DNA of 64,000 nt from Streptomyces sp. SKN60 (lineage in GTDB: Bacteria; Actinomycetota; Actinomycetes; Streptomycetales; Streptomycetaceae): NCBI RefSeq assembly GCF_026236535.1, contig NZ_JAHTMW010000004.1:248001-312000 (forward strand), written 5' to 3'. Within the stretch, counting starts at the first letter, position 1. Each line of letters starts with the position of its first letter. The notes below the pieces were generated by a model. The model saw only the letters and a program-made list of their open reading frames with translations. It did no database searches and had not been told where the DNA came from. Shown here in pieces: positions 1 through 9,869 of this stretch. A program made the position numbers and the translations under genes.

Positions 1-525
1 GAGTTCTCCGGCGGTCAGGCGCAGCGGATCGGCATCGCGCGCGCCCTGGCGACCGGGCCGCGGCTGGTGGTCGCCGACGAGCCGGTGTCGGCCCTGGACG
101 TGTCCGTACAGGCGCAGATCGTCAATCTGATGGGGCGGCTGCAGCGGGACCTCGGTCTGTCGTACCTCTTCGTCGCCCACGATCTGTCGGTGGTGCGGCG
201 GGTCTGCGACCGGGTGGCGGTGATGTATCTGGGGCGGATCGTGGAGATCGGCCCGAAGGAGCGGGTGTACGGGGCGCCCGCGCACCCCTACACCCGGGCG
301 CTGCTCTCGGCGGTGCCACTGCCGGACCCGGCGGCCGAGCGGGCCCGGGAGCGGATCACCCTGCTCGGCGACCCCCCGAGCCCGGCCGCGCCGCCCCCGG
401 GCTGCACCTTCCATCCGCGCTGTCCGAAGGCGCAGGCGCTGTGCCGGACGGAGTCTCCCCCGCTGCGGCGGACCGCGGCGGGGGAGGCGAGGGAGGTGGC
501 CTGCCACTTCCCGGAGGGGGGCTGA
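1..525 (+). CDS. Oligopeptide/dipeptide ABC transporter ATP-binding protein (5' truncated by window)
   Basis: The reading frame is open from base 1, so the N-terminus with the Walker A motif lies outside the window. Visible in order are the ABC signature SGGQ (residues 3-6 of the fragment), Walker B LVVADEP followed by the D-loop SALD, and the H-loop histidine in FVAHD. The oligopeptide-transporter C-terminal extension follows, with HPYTRALL and a cysteine-bearing [10 protein letters not shown] segment. This extension is typical of DppF/OppF-type subunits that energise peptide uptake at the membrane. It is probably the last gene of a peptide importer operon, since a strong hairpin follows 10 bp after the stop. 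The substrate cannot be told from the fragment. Confidence 0.93.
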   Translation, partial: EFSGGQAQRIGIARALATGPRLVVADEPVSALDVSVQAQIVNLMGRLQRDLGLSYLFVAHDLSVVRRVCDRVAVMYLGRIVEIGPKERVYGAPAHPYTRALLSAVPLPDPAAERARERITLLGDPPSPAAPPPGCTFHPRCPKAQALCRTESPPLRRTAAGEAREVACHFPEGG

Positions 526-534
526 GTCCTGGGG

Positions 535-562
535 CCCGGCCGGTCACGGGGGGCCGGCCGGG
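535..562. terminator. Bidirectional terminator between ABC ATPase and chitinase
   Basis: Perfect 9-bp inverted repeat CCCGGCCGG / CCGGCCGGG with a 10-nt loop. It lies between the convergent ends of the ABC ATPase gene (plus) and the chitinase gene (minus). There is no U-run, as is usual in Streptomyces. Confidence 0.6.
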
Positions 563-596
563 TCCCGGGGAGGGCCGCCGGTCCCGGGGACCCGGG

Positions 597-2273
597 TCAG
601 CCGGTGAAGCCGGCGGTGATCCGGGTGAACTCCCAGTCGCTCTGGGCGATGCCGGAGCAGGTCTCGGTCACGCCGCCGCCCGCGCAGCCGCGGTCGCGGT
701 TGACGGACCAGAAGGCGAGCCGGGCGATGTGGTTGGCGTTGGCCCAGTCGCGGATCTGCGTCCAGATCTGCTGCGTGGTGACCTCCTGCTGGTCGGAGAG
801 GCCGTTCATGCCGGAGATGCCGACGTGGGCGTAGGCGGTGGCGTCGTCCCAGCCGTAGACCGACTTCAGCTTGTTCTTGAGGCCGTTGGCGGCGTTGACG
901 GTGTTGCCGTACATGTCGGCGCCGCCGCCGAAGTCGAAGGGCATGATGGTGAAGACGTCGATGTTCGCGTTCAGCGCCTTGGACTGCTCGATCAGCCGGT
1001 TGCCGTAGTAGGTGGGGCCGGTGGTCGAGGTGCCGAAGGTGAGGATGGTCCGCAGGCCGGGGTTGTTGGCCTTGACGATCTTCAAGGCGCCGAGGATGCG
1101 GTCCTGGACGGCCGCGTTCTCGAACTCGTCGGTGTTCTCGATGTCGACGTCGATCGACTTCAGGCCGTAGGCGTCGATGACCTTCTGGTAGGCGCCGGCC
1201 AGGGCCTCGGGTGTCGAGCAGTTGGGGCCGAGCTTGTTGCCGGACCAGCCGCCGATCGACGGGACGATGTCGCCGCCGGCCGCCCGGACGGCGGCGATGG
1301 TGGACTGGTCGACGCCGCCGGTCAGCGGGCGCTGCCCGTCCCAGGCCGGGTTGCAGCCGCCGGAGGAGAGGATGAAGGCCATGGTGAAGGTCTTGATGCC
1401 GGTGGCGTTCATGACGGTGGCGGGCGCCGGCGGGTTGCCCCAGCCGAGGTAGAGGTAGGGCGCGGCCTGCTTGAAGCCGGTGCCGCCACCCCCGCCGCCG
1501 GCCTCGGTGGTGACGGTGGCGGTGTTGGAGGCGGGCGAGACGTTGCCCGCGGCGTCCCGGGCCTTCACGGTGAAGGTGTACGAGGTGCTCGCGGCGAGCC
1601 CGCCGACGGTGGCCGAGGTGCCAGTGACCGTGCTGACCTTGGTGGCGCCCTGGTAGACGTCGTACCCGGTGACGCCGACGTTGTCGGTGGCGGCTGCCCA
1701 GCTGAGGGTCACCGCGGAGGCGGTCTTGGACGCCACCTGGAGACCGGTGGGCGCACTCGGCGCCTGGGTGTCGGTGCCGCCGCCCCCGCCGCCGGGGCCG
1801 TCGAGGCTGATGTCGTCGGCGTGGTAGGTGCCCTGGCCGTACCAGCCGTGGGTGTAGACGGTGGCGCTGGTCTGGCTCGCGCCGGTGGTGAAGCTGAGCG
1901 ACAGGCGCTGGTACGAGGGCGCGGACGCGGTCCAGGTCGAGGTGCCGCCGTCGACGCCGAGGTACACGTAGGTGCCGCGTACCCAACCGGACAGCGTGTA
2001 GGTGGTGTTGGGCTGCACGGCGACGGTCTGGGCGCAGCGGGCGTTGTCGGACGCGCTCGCGGCACCCGCCAGGGCCTTGGTGCCGCTGTGCACGGGGGTG
2101 GTGACGACGGAGCCGGTGCCGCCGGAACAGCTCCAGCCGGACAGGGTGCCGGACTCGAAGCCCGGGTTGCTCAGCAGTTCGGCGGCCTGAGCGGGGGCGG
2201 GCAGGGCGACCAGGGCCGCCGCGCCGAGGAGCGACGCGCCGAGCGTCGCCACCAGGCGGTTGCGGACGAGCAC
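597..2273 (-). CDS. Secreted modular GH18 chitinase (CBM-FnIII-GH18)
   Basis: Extracellular endo-type chitinase, 558 aa. Residues 1-30 are a Sec signal peptide ending AQA-A. Residues 31-158 resemble a CBM4/9-like jelly-roll carbohydrate module, and a Gly-rich linker follows. Residues 168-256 are a fibronectin type III domain, a second poly-Gly linker follows, and residues 265-558 are the GH18 barrel. The barrel shows the substrate strand SIGG (339-342) and the catalytic signature SIDVDIE with proton-donor Glu379. The first Asp of the canonical DGxDxDxE is replaced by Lys372-Ser373, as in the bacterial ChiC/ChiD-like subgroup. A DasR-like palindrome lies about 80 bp upstream, so N-acetylglucosamine control is likely. 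The start is the first ATG-type codon before the signal peptide. Confidence 0.93.
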   Translation of the reverse strand: MLVRNRLVATLGASLLGAAALVALPAPAQAAELLSNPGFESGTLSGWSCSGGTGSVVTTPVHSGTKALAGAASASDNARCAQTVAVQPNTTYTLSGWVRGTYVYLGVDGGTSTWTASAPSYQRLSLSFTTGASQTSATVYTHGWYGQGTYHADDISLDGPGGGGGGTDTQAPSAPTGLQVASKTASAVTLSWAAATDNVGVTGYDVYQGATKVSTVTGTSATVGGLAASTSYTFTVKARDAAGNVSPASNTATVTTEAGGGGGGTGFKQAAPYLYLGWGNPPAPATVMNATGIKTFTMAFILSSGGCNPAWDGQRPLTGGVDQSTIAAVRAAGGDIVPSIGGWSGNKLGPNCSTPEALAGAYQKVIDAYGLKSIDVDIENTDEFENAAVQDRILGALKIVKANNPGLRTILTFGTSTTGPTYYGNRLIEQSKALNANIDVFTIMPFDFGGGADMYGNTVNAANGLKNKLKSVYGWDDATAYAHVGISGMNGLSDQQEVTTQQIWTQIRDWANANHIARLAFWSVNRDRGCAGGGVTETCSGIAQSDWEFTRITAGFTG

Positions 2274-2352
2274 CGTACCTCCAGGGGGAGTTGTGGGGGC
2301 GGGGGAGCGTGCGGGGACTGCCGGGGAGTGCGGGAGGACAAGCGCGTCACAG

Positions 2353-2368
2353 ATTGGACTGGACCAAT
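2353..2368. promoter_or_regulatory. DasR-like operator (dre) upstream of chitinase
   Basis: ATTGGACTGGACCAAT: the outer arms ATTGG/CCAAT pair perfectly. The 12-bp core TGGACTGGACCA matches the chitinase direct-repeat/DasR core TGGTCTAGACCA at 10 of 12 positions. It lies 80 bp upstream of the chitinase start codon, the usual place for this element in Streptomyces chi promoters. No binding evidence can be had from sequence alone. Confidence 0.55.
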
Positions 2369-2445
2369 GCGTCCGTCAAGCCCCCGTCTCACTCCCCGCC
2401 CGCTTTCCGCACGCCACCGGGGCCTCGACTCCCTGTCTGACCTGC

Positions 2446-3591
2446 CTAGTTGGTGGCAGGGCGAAGCCGGTCGATCGGATGGGTGTCGACGTAGTCCCCG
2501 ACCTCGTCGTCCTTGTACGCCTGCCAGAGCGCCGTGCAGCGCGCCCGGTCGAGGTAGACCACCGACTGGCCCTTCTCCATGCCGGTGCCCTTCACCGGAG
2601 CGTTCATGAAGGTCATGTCCCCGGACCGCACCTCCCGCATGTTCCAGACCAGTTCGCGCATCTCGTCGTCACCGAAGCGCTCGTCGACCGAGACCGTCTC
2701 GGTGAAGATGTCGAGGGTCTCCTTCAGCCGCAGCGGATCCTTCAGGGAGGCGGAGTCCATCACCTTCTCCAGGACCGTGCGCAGATAGTTCTGCTGCCGG
2801 TGGGTGCGGTCGAAGTCGCCGTTGGGCAGGTCCTTGCGCTCCCCCACGTAGTCCAGGGCCTGTTCGCCGTTCAGGTGCCGGCGCTCGCCGTCCGACATGA
2901 TGATGTCGACGCCGCCGACGGCGTCGGTCAGCTTGCGGAAGCCGTTCCAGTCGATGACGGCGAAGTGGTCGACCCGGACGTCGGTGAGCCGCTGCACGGT
3001 GTCGATGAGCAGCGGCGGGCCGCCCCAGGAGAAGGCCGCGTTGAGCTTCGCCCGGCCCCGGCCGGGGATGTCCACCCAGGAGTCGCGGGGCAGCGAGACG
3101 ACATAGGCGGCGGAGTGGTCGGCCGGGATGTGCACCAGCATCATCGCGTCGCTGCGCTGGTCGCCGTACTTCCACAGTCTGCCCTTGGCGTCGCTGCCGG
3201 TGGTGGGCACGTCGGAGCGCGAGTCGAGGCCCATGAGCAGGAAGTTCTGGCCGCCCTTGGACGCGGCGGGCACCGGCGCGTCGGTCGGGAAGGTCTGCGG
3301 GATGCGCTGCACCCGGTCGGTGTAGTGCTGGTACGCCCAGTAGCCCGCCCCGGCGGTCAGGAGCACCGCCGCGACGAAGAGCGCGAGGGCGCTCAGGAGG
3401 ACGGTCCGGCCCTTGGGGCGGCGCCGCTTCCTGGGCGCGGGGCCCTGCGGGGCGCCGTCCGACTCGGCACCGTCCTGCTCTGTGCCGTCCTGCTCGGCGG
3501 CGGGCTGCTCTACTCCGTCCCGCTCCACGCCGTCCTGCTCTGCGGCGGGCTCCCGCCCTTCCGCCTGCTCCTGCATGTCGTGCGCGCTCAT
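2446..3591 (-). CDS. LytR-CpsA-Psr (LCP) family cell-wall glycopolymer ligase
   Basis: 381 aa. LCP enzymes transfer lipid-linked anionic glycopolymers onto peptidoglycan at the outer membrane face. The N-terminal ~55 residues are cytosolic and low-complexity (repeated EQDG-type acidic motifs), followed by a basic RKRRRPKGR stretch and one transmembrane helix (about 60-82). The extracellular LCP domain shows the family residues GLDSR, the LPRDSWVDIPG strand, KLNAAFSWGG and the phosphate-binding DRTHRQQ. I chose the ATG at 3591 because GGAGGGGGGA precedes it; another ATG 21 bp upstream has no better site. It stands alone and convergent to nothing on this strand. Confidence 0.92.
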   Translation of the reverse strand: MSAHDMQEQAEGREPAAEQDGVERDGVEQPAAEQDGTEQDGAESDGAPQGPAPRKRRRPKGRTVLLSALALFVAAVLLTAGAGYWAYQHYTDRVQRIPQTFPTDAPVPAASKGGQNFLLMGLDSRSDVPTTGSDAKGRLWKYGDQRSDAMMLVHIPADHSAAYVVSLPRDSWVDIPGRGRAKLNAAFSWGGPPLLIDTVQRLTDVRVDHFAVIDWNGFRKLTDAVGGVDIIMSDGERRHLNGEQALDYVGERKDLPNGDFDRTHRQQNYLRTVLEKVMDSASLKDPLRLKETLDIFTETVSVDERFGDDEMRELVWNMREVRSGDMTFMNAPVKGTGMEKGQSVVYLDRARCTALWQAYKDDEVGDYVDTHPIDRLRPATN

Positions 3592-3728
3592 GGCCGCGTC
3601 TCCCCCCTCCACGGCCCCCGCCGCGGATCACCCACCGGGCCCCCAACGCACCCCGCCGGGGGCGTACTTCAGGCCACCAGGATGCCGAAGATCGGCGGGG
3701 TGCGCATCGGGTCGGGGGAACCGGGCGG

Positions 3729-4994
<1,266 letters not shown>

Positions 4995-5774
4995 GTGCAC
5001 CTGACCTCCGCGCCGCGGCGGCGCCGCCGTACGGCGCTCGCCGCCCTGCTGTGCGCCCTCGGACTCGTCGTCGGCGTCCCGGCCACCGCCCAGGCGGCCG
5101 TGCTCCCGCCGCTCCCGCAGAACGCCGACGGCCTCGACCAGACCTTCGCCCCGGCGTACGACTTCGACACCGACGGCTGTTACATGACCGCCGCCATCGG
5201 CTCCGACGGAACGCTCAACCCCGGTCTGAAGCTCGGCGGCACGGTCAACGGCCAGTGCCACGACCCGGCCCAGCTGGCCGCCGCGAACAGCTACTCGCGC
5301 GCCAAGTGCAACAACGGCTGGTGCGCCGTGATCTACGCCGGCTACTACGAGAAGGACCAGGCGACCTGGGGCCCGCTGGCGATCGGCCACACCCACGACT
5401 GGGAGCACATCGTCGTCTGGATCAGCGACAACCAGGTCAAGTACGTGTCGGCCTCGCAGCACAGCGGCTACCAGATCGCCGACCGCTCGACGATCCGCTT
5501 CGACGGCACCCACCCCAAGATCGTCTACCACAAGGACGGTCTGTCCACCCACTGCTACCGCTTCGCCAACTCCTCCGACGACCAGATCGAGAACTCCACC
5601 GGCGGCTGGTTCTACCCGCGCCTCGTCGGCTGGAACGGCTACCCAGCGGGACTGCGGGACCGGCTGACGGCGGCGAACTTCGGTTCGGCCACCCTCAAGA
5701 TCGACGACGCCGACTTCTCGTACGCCCTGTCGAACGCCAAGCCGGCGGGCATCCCCTTCGACCCGAACGCCTAG
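4995..5774 (+). CDS. NPP1 / necrosis-inducing (NLP) family secreted protein
   Basis: 259 aa with a twin-basic N-terminus and signal peptide ending at about AQA-AVLPP. NLP proteins are secreted cytolysins that bind plant sphingolipids in oomycetes, fungi and some bacteria. The hallmark heptapeptide GHRHDWE appears here as GHTHDWE (131-137), keeping the metal-binding His/Asp/Glu but with Thr in place of Arg. The upstream AYDFDTDGCYMTAAI and downstream SQHSGY and HPKIVYHKDG segments also fit the family. Start is GTG with AAGGAG 5 nt upstream. Length matches the family (about 240 aa mature). Whether it is toxic or a harmless saprophyte paralogue cannot be told. Confidence 0.88.
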   Translation: MHLTSAPRRRRRTALAALLCALGLVVGVPATAQAAVLPPLPQNADGLDQTFAPAYDFDTDGCYMTAAIGSDGTLNPGLKLGGTVNGQCHDPAQLAAANSYSRAKCNNGWCAVIYAGYYEKDQATWGPLAIGHTHDWEHIVVWISDNQVKYVSASQHSGYQIADRSTIRFDGTHPKIVYHKDGLSTHCYRFANSSDDQIENSTGGWFYPRLVGWNGYPAGLRDRLTAANFGSATLKIDDADFSYALSNAKPAGIPFDPNA

Positions 5775-5876
5775 ACACGCCCGGAAGGGGCCGAAACCGG
5801 CCGCCTGCCGAACGACCCGGTCCCGGCGTTGGGGATACTGGAAGGCCCACGGGATCGAGGCGACAGGGAGGGCTGG

Positions 5877-8807
5877 GTGGAGTTCCGCCTGCTCGGGACG
5901 GTGTCCATCACGGCCGAGGCGGGTGAGCTGCCGCTCGGCCCCGCCAAGCGGAGAAGCGTGCTCGCGGCGTTGCTGCTGCGCGCCAACTCCGTCGTACCCG
6001 TCGACCGGCTGATCGACACGGTGTGGGCGGAGGACCCTCCGGCCCGGGCCCGCACGGTCGTCCAGGGGCATGTCTCCCGGCTGCGCGCGCTGTTCGAGCA
6101 GGGGGGCGCGGACGACTACGGGGTGGAGCTGGCCACCCGTTCCCAGGCCTACGAGCTGCGCATGCCGGACCGGCTCCTCGACACCCACCGCTTCGAGGAG
6201 CTGGTCCAGCTCGCCGGGCACCAGAAGCACCCGGGCGACGCCGTCCTGATGCTGCGCGAGGCACTCGCGCTGTGGCGCGGCCCGGCGCTGACCGGGACGG
6301 TGGCCAGCGAGCCGCTGCTCGTCGCCGCGCAGGCCCTGGAGGAGACCCGGCTGGTCACGGTCGAGCAGCTCGCGGCGGCGTACGGGCGGCTCGGCGAGCA
6401 CACCCGGGCCGCGGCCGTCCTGCGCGCCGAGGCCTCGGCGAACCCGCTGCGCGAGTCCCTGACGGCGGCCCTGATGCTGTCGCTGTACCGCGCGGGCCAC
6501 CAGTCGGACGCGCTCGACTGCTACCACCGCACCCGAGGCCTGCTCGCCGACGAGCTCGGCGTCGACCCGGGCCCGGCGCTGCGCGCCGCGTACGAGGCCG
6601 TGCTGCGCGGCCTCACGACCACGCCCCCGCAGACGGTCGCCGTCGCCGCTGTCGCCGACGGGCCGGTACGGGCCGAGCACCCGCCGCGGCCCGCCGCGAC
6701 CGACGAGATCACGCCCTCCGTGGCGGCGGTACGGGACGCGGACGCCGGGCCCGGGACGGGCCCCGGTGCGGGTACGGATGCGGGTGCGAGCCCTGGTGCC
6801 GGCGCCGTCCCCGGCCCGGCCGGTCATCACGCCTTGGCGGAGATGCCGGTCGATGGTGCGGCCACCGGAACGGGACCCGGTACGGGTACGGGCGCCGGTG
6901 CCGGGGCCCCGCAGTGGCCCGCGCCCGATCTGCTGCCCCGCACCCCGCGCGGCTTCCTCGGGCGCGAACGCGAACTGGAAGAGCTGGACGCGGCCGTGGA
7001 CGCCGCCCGCGTCGCGATCGTCACCGGCCCCGCCGGGGTCGGGAAGACGGCGCTCGCCCTCCAGTGGGCGCACCGGCGCGCGCCGCGCTTCCCCGACGGC
7101 GTGCTCTACGCCGACCTGCGCGGCTTCAGCCCCGACGAGGGTCTGGACGCGGCCGATGTCCTGCGGGAGTTCCTGCTCGCGCTCGGCGTGCCGCCGCGCC
7201 GGGTGCCGGAGTCGCCGACGGCCGCCGCCGCGCTGTACCGCTCGCTGACCGAGGACCGGGCGCTGCTGGTCGTCCTCGACAACGTGCGCGGCGCCGACAC
7301 CGCCGGGCCGCTGCTGCCGGCCGGCGCGCGCAGCGCCGCCGTGGTGACCTCCCGGCTGCGGCTCGGCGGGCTCGTCGTCTCCGAACTGGCCCGGCCGGTG
7401 CCGCTCGGCGTGCTCGGCGTCGACGAGTCGGCGGCGCTGCTCGCGGCGGCCGTCGGCACCGACCGGGTGGCCGCCGAGCCGGCCGCCGCGCGGCTGCTCG
7501 CCTCGCTCTGCGACGGGCTGCCGCTCGCACTGCGGGTCACGGCGGCGCAGCTGGCCGCACGCCCGCACTGGCGGCTGTCCGATCTCGCCGCCGAACTCGC
7601 CGACGAACAGCGGCGGCTCGCCCTGCTGTCGGTGGACGGCTGCGCGGGCCCCGACGCGCAGGGCGTGGCCGCCGCGCTGCACCTCACGGTGCAGGGGCTG
7701 CCGGAGGAGGCGGCCCGGCTGTTCCGGCAGATCGGCGCGCTGCCGGGCCCCGATCTGGACCGGAACGCGGCGGCGGCGCTCCTCGAACGGCCGCCGGCGG
7801 TCGCCGCCGAGGCCCTGGACCGGCTCTGCGACGCACACCTCCTCACCGAGTACGCGCCGGGCCGGCACACCCTGCACGATCTGGTCCGGCTCTACGCGCG
7901 GCGACTGCGCCCCGACGACGCGGCGCTGCTGCGGCTGCTCGACCACTACATGTACACGGCGATGGCGGCGACGAAGACGGCCGAGCCCGACGACCTGCCG
8001 TGCTGCACACTGCCCGGGAACGCCCACCGGCCGCCCGCCACGCCGCACTTCGCGGGGCGTGACGCGGCGCTGCTCTGGTACGCGGCCGAGCGCGACAACC
8101 TCGCCGCGGCGGTCGCCGCCGCCCGGGCGGCCGGGCACCACGACCGGGCCTGGCGGCTCGCCCTGCTCCAGTGGCCGTACATGCTGTGGAACAGCCACGA
8201 CGGCTGGGTGCCGCTCCTGGAGGCGGCGGTCGACTCGACCGCCCGCGAGCACGACCCGGACGCCGAGTCCCGGGCCCGCGCGCTGCTCGGCTGGCTCCTC
8301 ACCCAGGAGGACCGCCTTCCCGAGGCCCTGGTCCACCTCCGCCTCGCCCCCGGCCTCGCGGCCCGCGCCGGCGAGCCGTCCAGCGAGGCGACCGCCCTGG
8401 TCAACCTGGCGGTCGCGCTCGACGCCTCCGGCGTCTCCGAGGAGTCCCTCGCGCACACCGCCCGCGCGATCGCCCTCGTCCGGGACGGCGACGACGTCAT
8501 CACCGAACTCCTCGCCCTGGAGCACCGCGCCCAGCAGCTCCTCGCCGCCGGCGACCCCGCCGGCGCCCTCGCCTGTGCCCGCCGCGGCCTCACCCTCGAC
8601 GGCGACACCGTCAACGGCCTCCTCGGCGTGCGCCACAGCATGCTCACCGCCACCATGGGCGCCGCCCTCCTCGACCTCGGCGACCCCACCGCCGCCGCAC
8701 CCGCTCTCACCCGCGCCCTCGAACTGGGCCTGGCGCACGGCTACAAGGAAACGGTTCAGCGCGCGGAGAAGGAGCTCAGGCGCCTGCGGGAGACGGTCGG
8801 GGGCTGA
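5877..8807 (+). CDS. AfsR/SARP-type transcriptional regulator with NB-ARC and TPR domains
   Basis: 976 aa. In order: an OmpR-type winged helix (1-93), a bacterial transcriptional activation domain (about 100-245), a low-complexity Gly/Thr/Ala/Pro linker (about 280-360), an NB-ARC ATPase with P-loop GPAGVGKTAL (about 384), then helical and TPR-like repeats to the end. This is the AfsR architecture of large pleiotropic regulators of secondary metabolism and development, which bind direct repeats upstream of -10 boxes. No biosynthetic gene cluster is adjacent, so the target is unknown. I start at GTG 5877 (AGGGAGG just upstream) because the conserved protein begins at EFRLLG; an earlier in-frame codon at 5829 would add 16 unrelated residues. 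Confidence 0.9.
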   Translation: MEFRLLGTVSITAEAGELPLGPAKRRSVLAALLLRANSVVPVDRLIDTVWAEDPPARARTVVQGHVSRLRALFEQGGADDYGVELATRSQAYELRMPDRLLDTHRFEELVQLAGHQKHPGDAVLMLREALALWRGPALTGTVASEPLLVAAQALEETRLVTVEQLAAAYGRLGEHTRAAAVLRAEASANPLRESLTAALMLSLYRAGHQSDALDCYHRTRGLLADELGVDPGPALRAAYEAVLRGLTTTPPQTVAVAAVADGPVRAEHPPRPAATDEITPSVAAVRDADAGPGTGPGAGTDAGASPGAGAVPGPAGHHALAEMPVDGAATGTGPGTGTGAGAGAPQWPAPDLLPRTPRGFLGRERELEELDAAVDAARVAIVTGPAGVGKTALALQWAHRRAPRFPDGVLYADLRGFSPDEGLDAADVLREFLLALGVPPRRVPESPTAAAALYRSLTEDRALLVVLDNVRGADTAGPLLPAGARSAAVVTSRLRLGGLVVSELARPVPLGVLGVDESAALLAAAVGTDRVAAEPAAARLLASLCDGLPLALRVTAAQLAARPHWRLSDLAAELADEQRRLALLSVDGCAGPDAQGVAAALHLTVQGLPEEAARLFRQIGALPGPDLDRNAAAALLERPPAVAAEALDRLCDAHLLTEYAPGRHTLHDLVRLYARRLRPDDAALLRLLDHYMYTAMAATKTAEPDDLPCCTLPGNAHRPPATPHFAGRDAALLWYAAERDNLAAAVAAARAAGHHDRAWRLALLQWPYMLWNSHDGWVPLLEAAVDSTAREHDPDAESRARALLGWLLTQEDRLPEALVHLRLAPGLAARAGEPSSEATALVNLAVALDASGVSEESLAHTARAIALVRDGDDVITELLALEHRAQQLLAAGDPAGALACARRGLTLDGDTVNGLLGVRHSMLTATMGAALLDLGDPTAAAPALTRALELGLAHGYKETVQRAEKELRRLRETVGG

Positions 8808-8837
8808 CGCGCCGCGGATGACGGGAGGGGCGGGGGG

Positions 8838-9773
8838 CTACTCGCCCCACACCCCGGCCGACGGATCCGGCCATGGTTCCGTCACCGCGCCCGCCTCCGC
8901 CGTGACCTCCCGTTTGAGGGCCAGGCACATGCGGCCGTGGAGGGCGCCCGCCGTGGGGCCGTGTTCCGGCGGGCGGAGTTCGGCGACGAGGTGCCAGTAG
9001 CGGCCGATCAGGGGGTCCGCGCCCGTGGCGAGGAGGCGGGCGAGGCGGCGGCGGAAGGCGGGGGTGTCGCGGGTGGCGAGGGCGTCGGCATAGGCGGCGA
9101 CGAAGCGGTCCAGGGCCTCGGTGCGGTGCGCCGCCGCCAGGTCGTACGCCTCGGCGAGGCCCTCGTAGAGCGCGCTCGCTCGGTGCGCCACGCCGGCGAG
9201 GTGGACGGCCGGGGCGGGTGCCGCGGCGACGAGGGCGTGGAGCCGGGCGTACGCGAGGACCTGGGCCGGGGTGGGGTCGGCGGGCGGTTCCGGGACCGCG
9301 ACGTCCACGACGGCGGCCGCGAGCCGCGCCGGGAACCGTACGGGCAGGGTGCGCCGCCAGAACCGGGCCAGCGCGGTCGTGTCCGGCGGCGTCGCCAACC
9401 CGCCGAGCAGCCGCAGGCGTTCGGCCCGCTCGGCCGCCGGGGCGTCGCGGAGCAGCCGCAGCGAGGCCTCGTGCCAGCGCAGCGCCGTCATCCGCCGCTC
9501 GACCTCGCGCAGCCGGCCCGCGACGACGTCCTCCCACGCGGACCCCTGGTCGAGCACCCGGCCCACGTCCGTCACCGGGAGCTCCAGGGCGCGCAGCGCC
9601 CGGATCGAGCGCAGCCGCTCCAACGCCCCCGGCCCGTACCGCCGGTGTCCCCCGCCGGTCCGTCCGCCCTCCGGCAGCAGCCCGCGCTCGGAGTAGTAGC
9701 GCACGGTCTTGACGGAGACGCCCGCCCGTTCGGCGAGCTCCCCGATGCTCCACACCTCGTCCTCGGCCCCCAC
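8838..9773 (-). CDS. MerR family transcriptional regulator
   Basis: 311 aa, GTG start. The N-terminal HTH (SIGELAERAGVSVKTVRYYSERGLL, read in two parts) and wing (GHRRYG) are typical MerR. A dimerisation helix follows, and the ~200-residue C-terminal region is helical with no cysteine-rich metal site, so a small-molecule or unknown signal is more likely than a metal. It is divergent from the double hydrolase gene, and the intervening 96 bp contains a canonical MerR promoter reading toward the hydrolase. It probably represses and activates that gene in response to a ligand. Convergent with the SARP gene 30 bp away. Confidence 0.9.
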   Translation of the reverse strand: MGAEDEVWSIGELAERAGVSVKTVRYYSERGLLPEGGRTGGGHRRYGPGALERLRSIRALRALELPVTDVGRVLDQGSAWEDVVAGRLREVERRMTALRWHEASLRLLRDAPAAERAERLRLLGGLATPPDTTALARFWRRTLPVRFPARLAAAVVDVAVPEPPADPTPAQVLAYARLHALVAAAPAPAVHLAGVAHRASALYEGLAEAYDLAAAHRTEALDRFVAAYADALATRDTPAFRRRLARLLATGADPLIGRYWHLVAELRPPEHGPTAGALHGRMCLALKREVTAEAGAVTEPWPDPSAGVWGE

Positions 9774-9798
9774 GCTCCCGACCCTAACGGCGCTCGCC

Positions 9799-9829
9799 TT
9801 GAACCTCCCCCTGGGGGAGTTCCTACGGT
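9799..9829 (+). promoter_or_regulatory. MerR-type promoter and operator driving the hydrolase
   Basis: -35 TTGAAC (9799-9804) and -10 TACGGT (9824-9829) are 19 bp apart, the over-long spacing that MerR proteins untwist. A perfect palindrome CTCCCCC-T-GGGGGAG (9805-9819) fills the spacer. The hydrolase ATG lies 40 bp beyond the -10. Confidence 0.8.
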
Positions 9830-9869
9830 CCTCTCCACGGAACGAGCGACGCGAGGAGAGGAGAGGGCG

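Noticed and set aside
441..2609. Long open frame antisense to the chitinase
   Set aside because: It is the high-GC shadow of the chitinase; its product is low-complexity Gly/Val/Asp with no domain or ribosome site.
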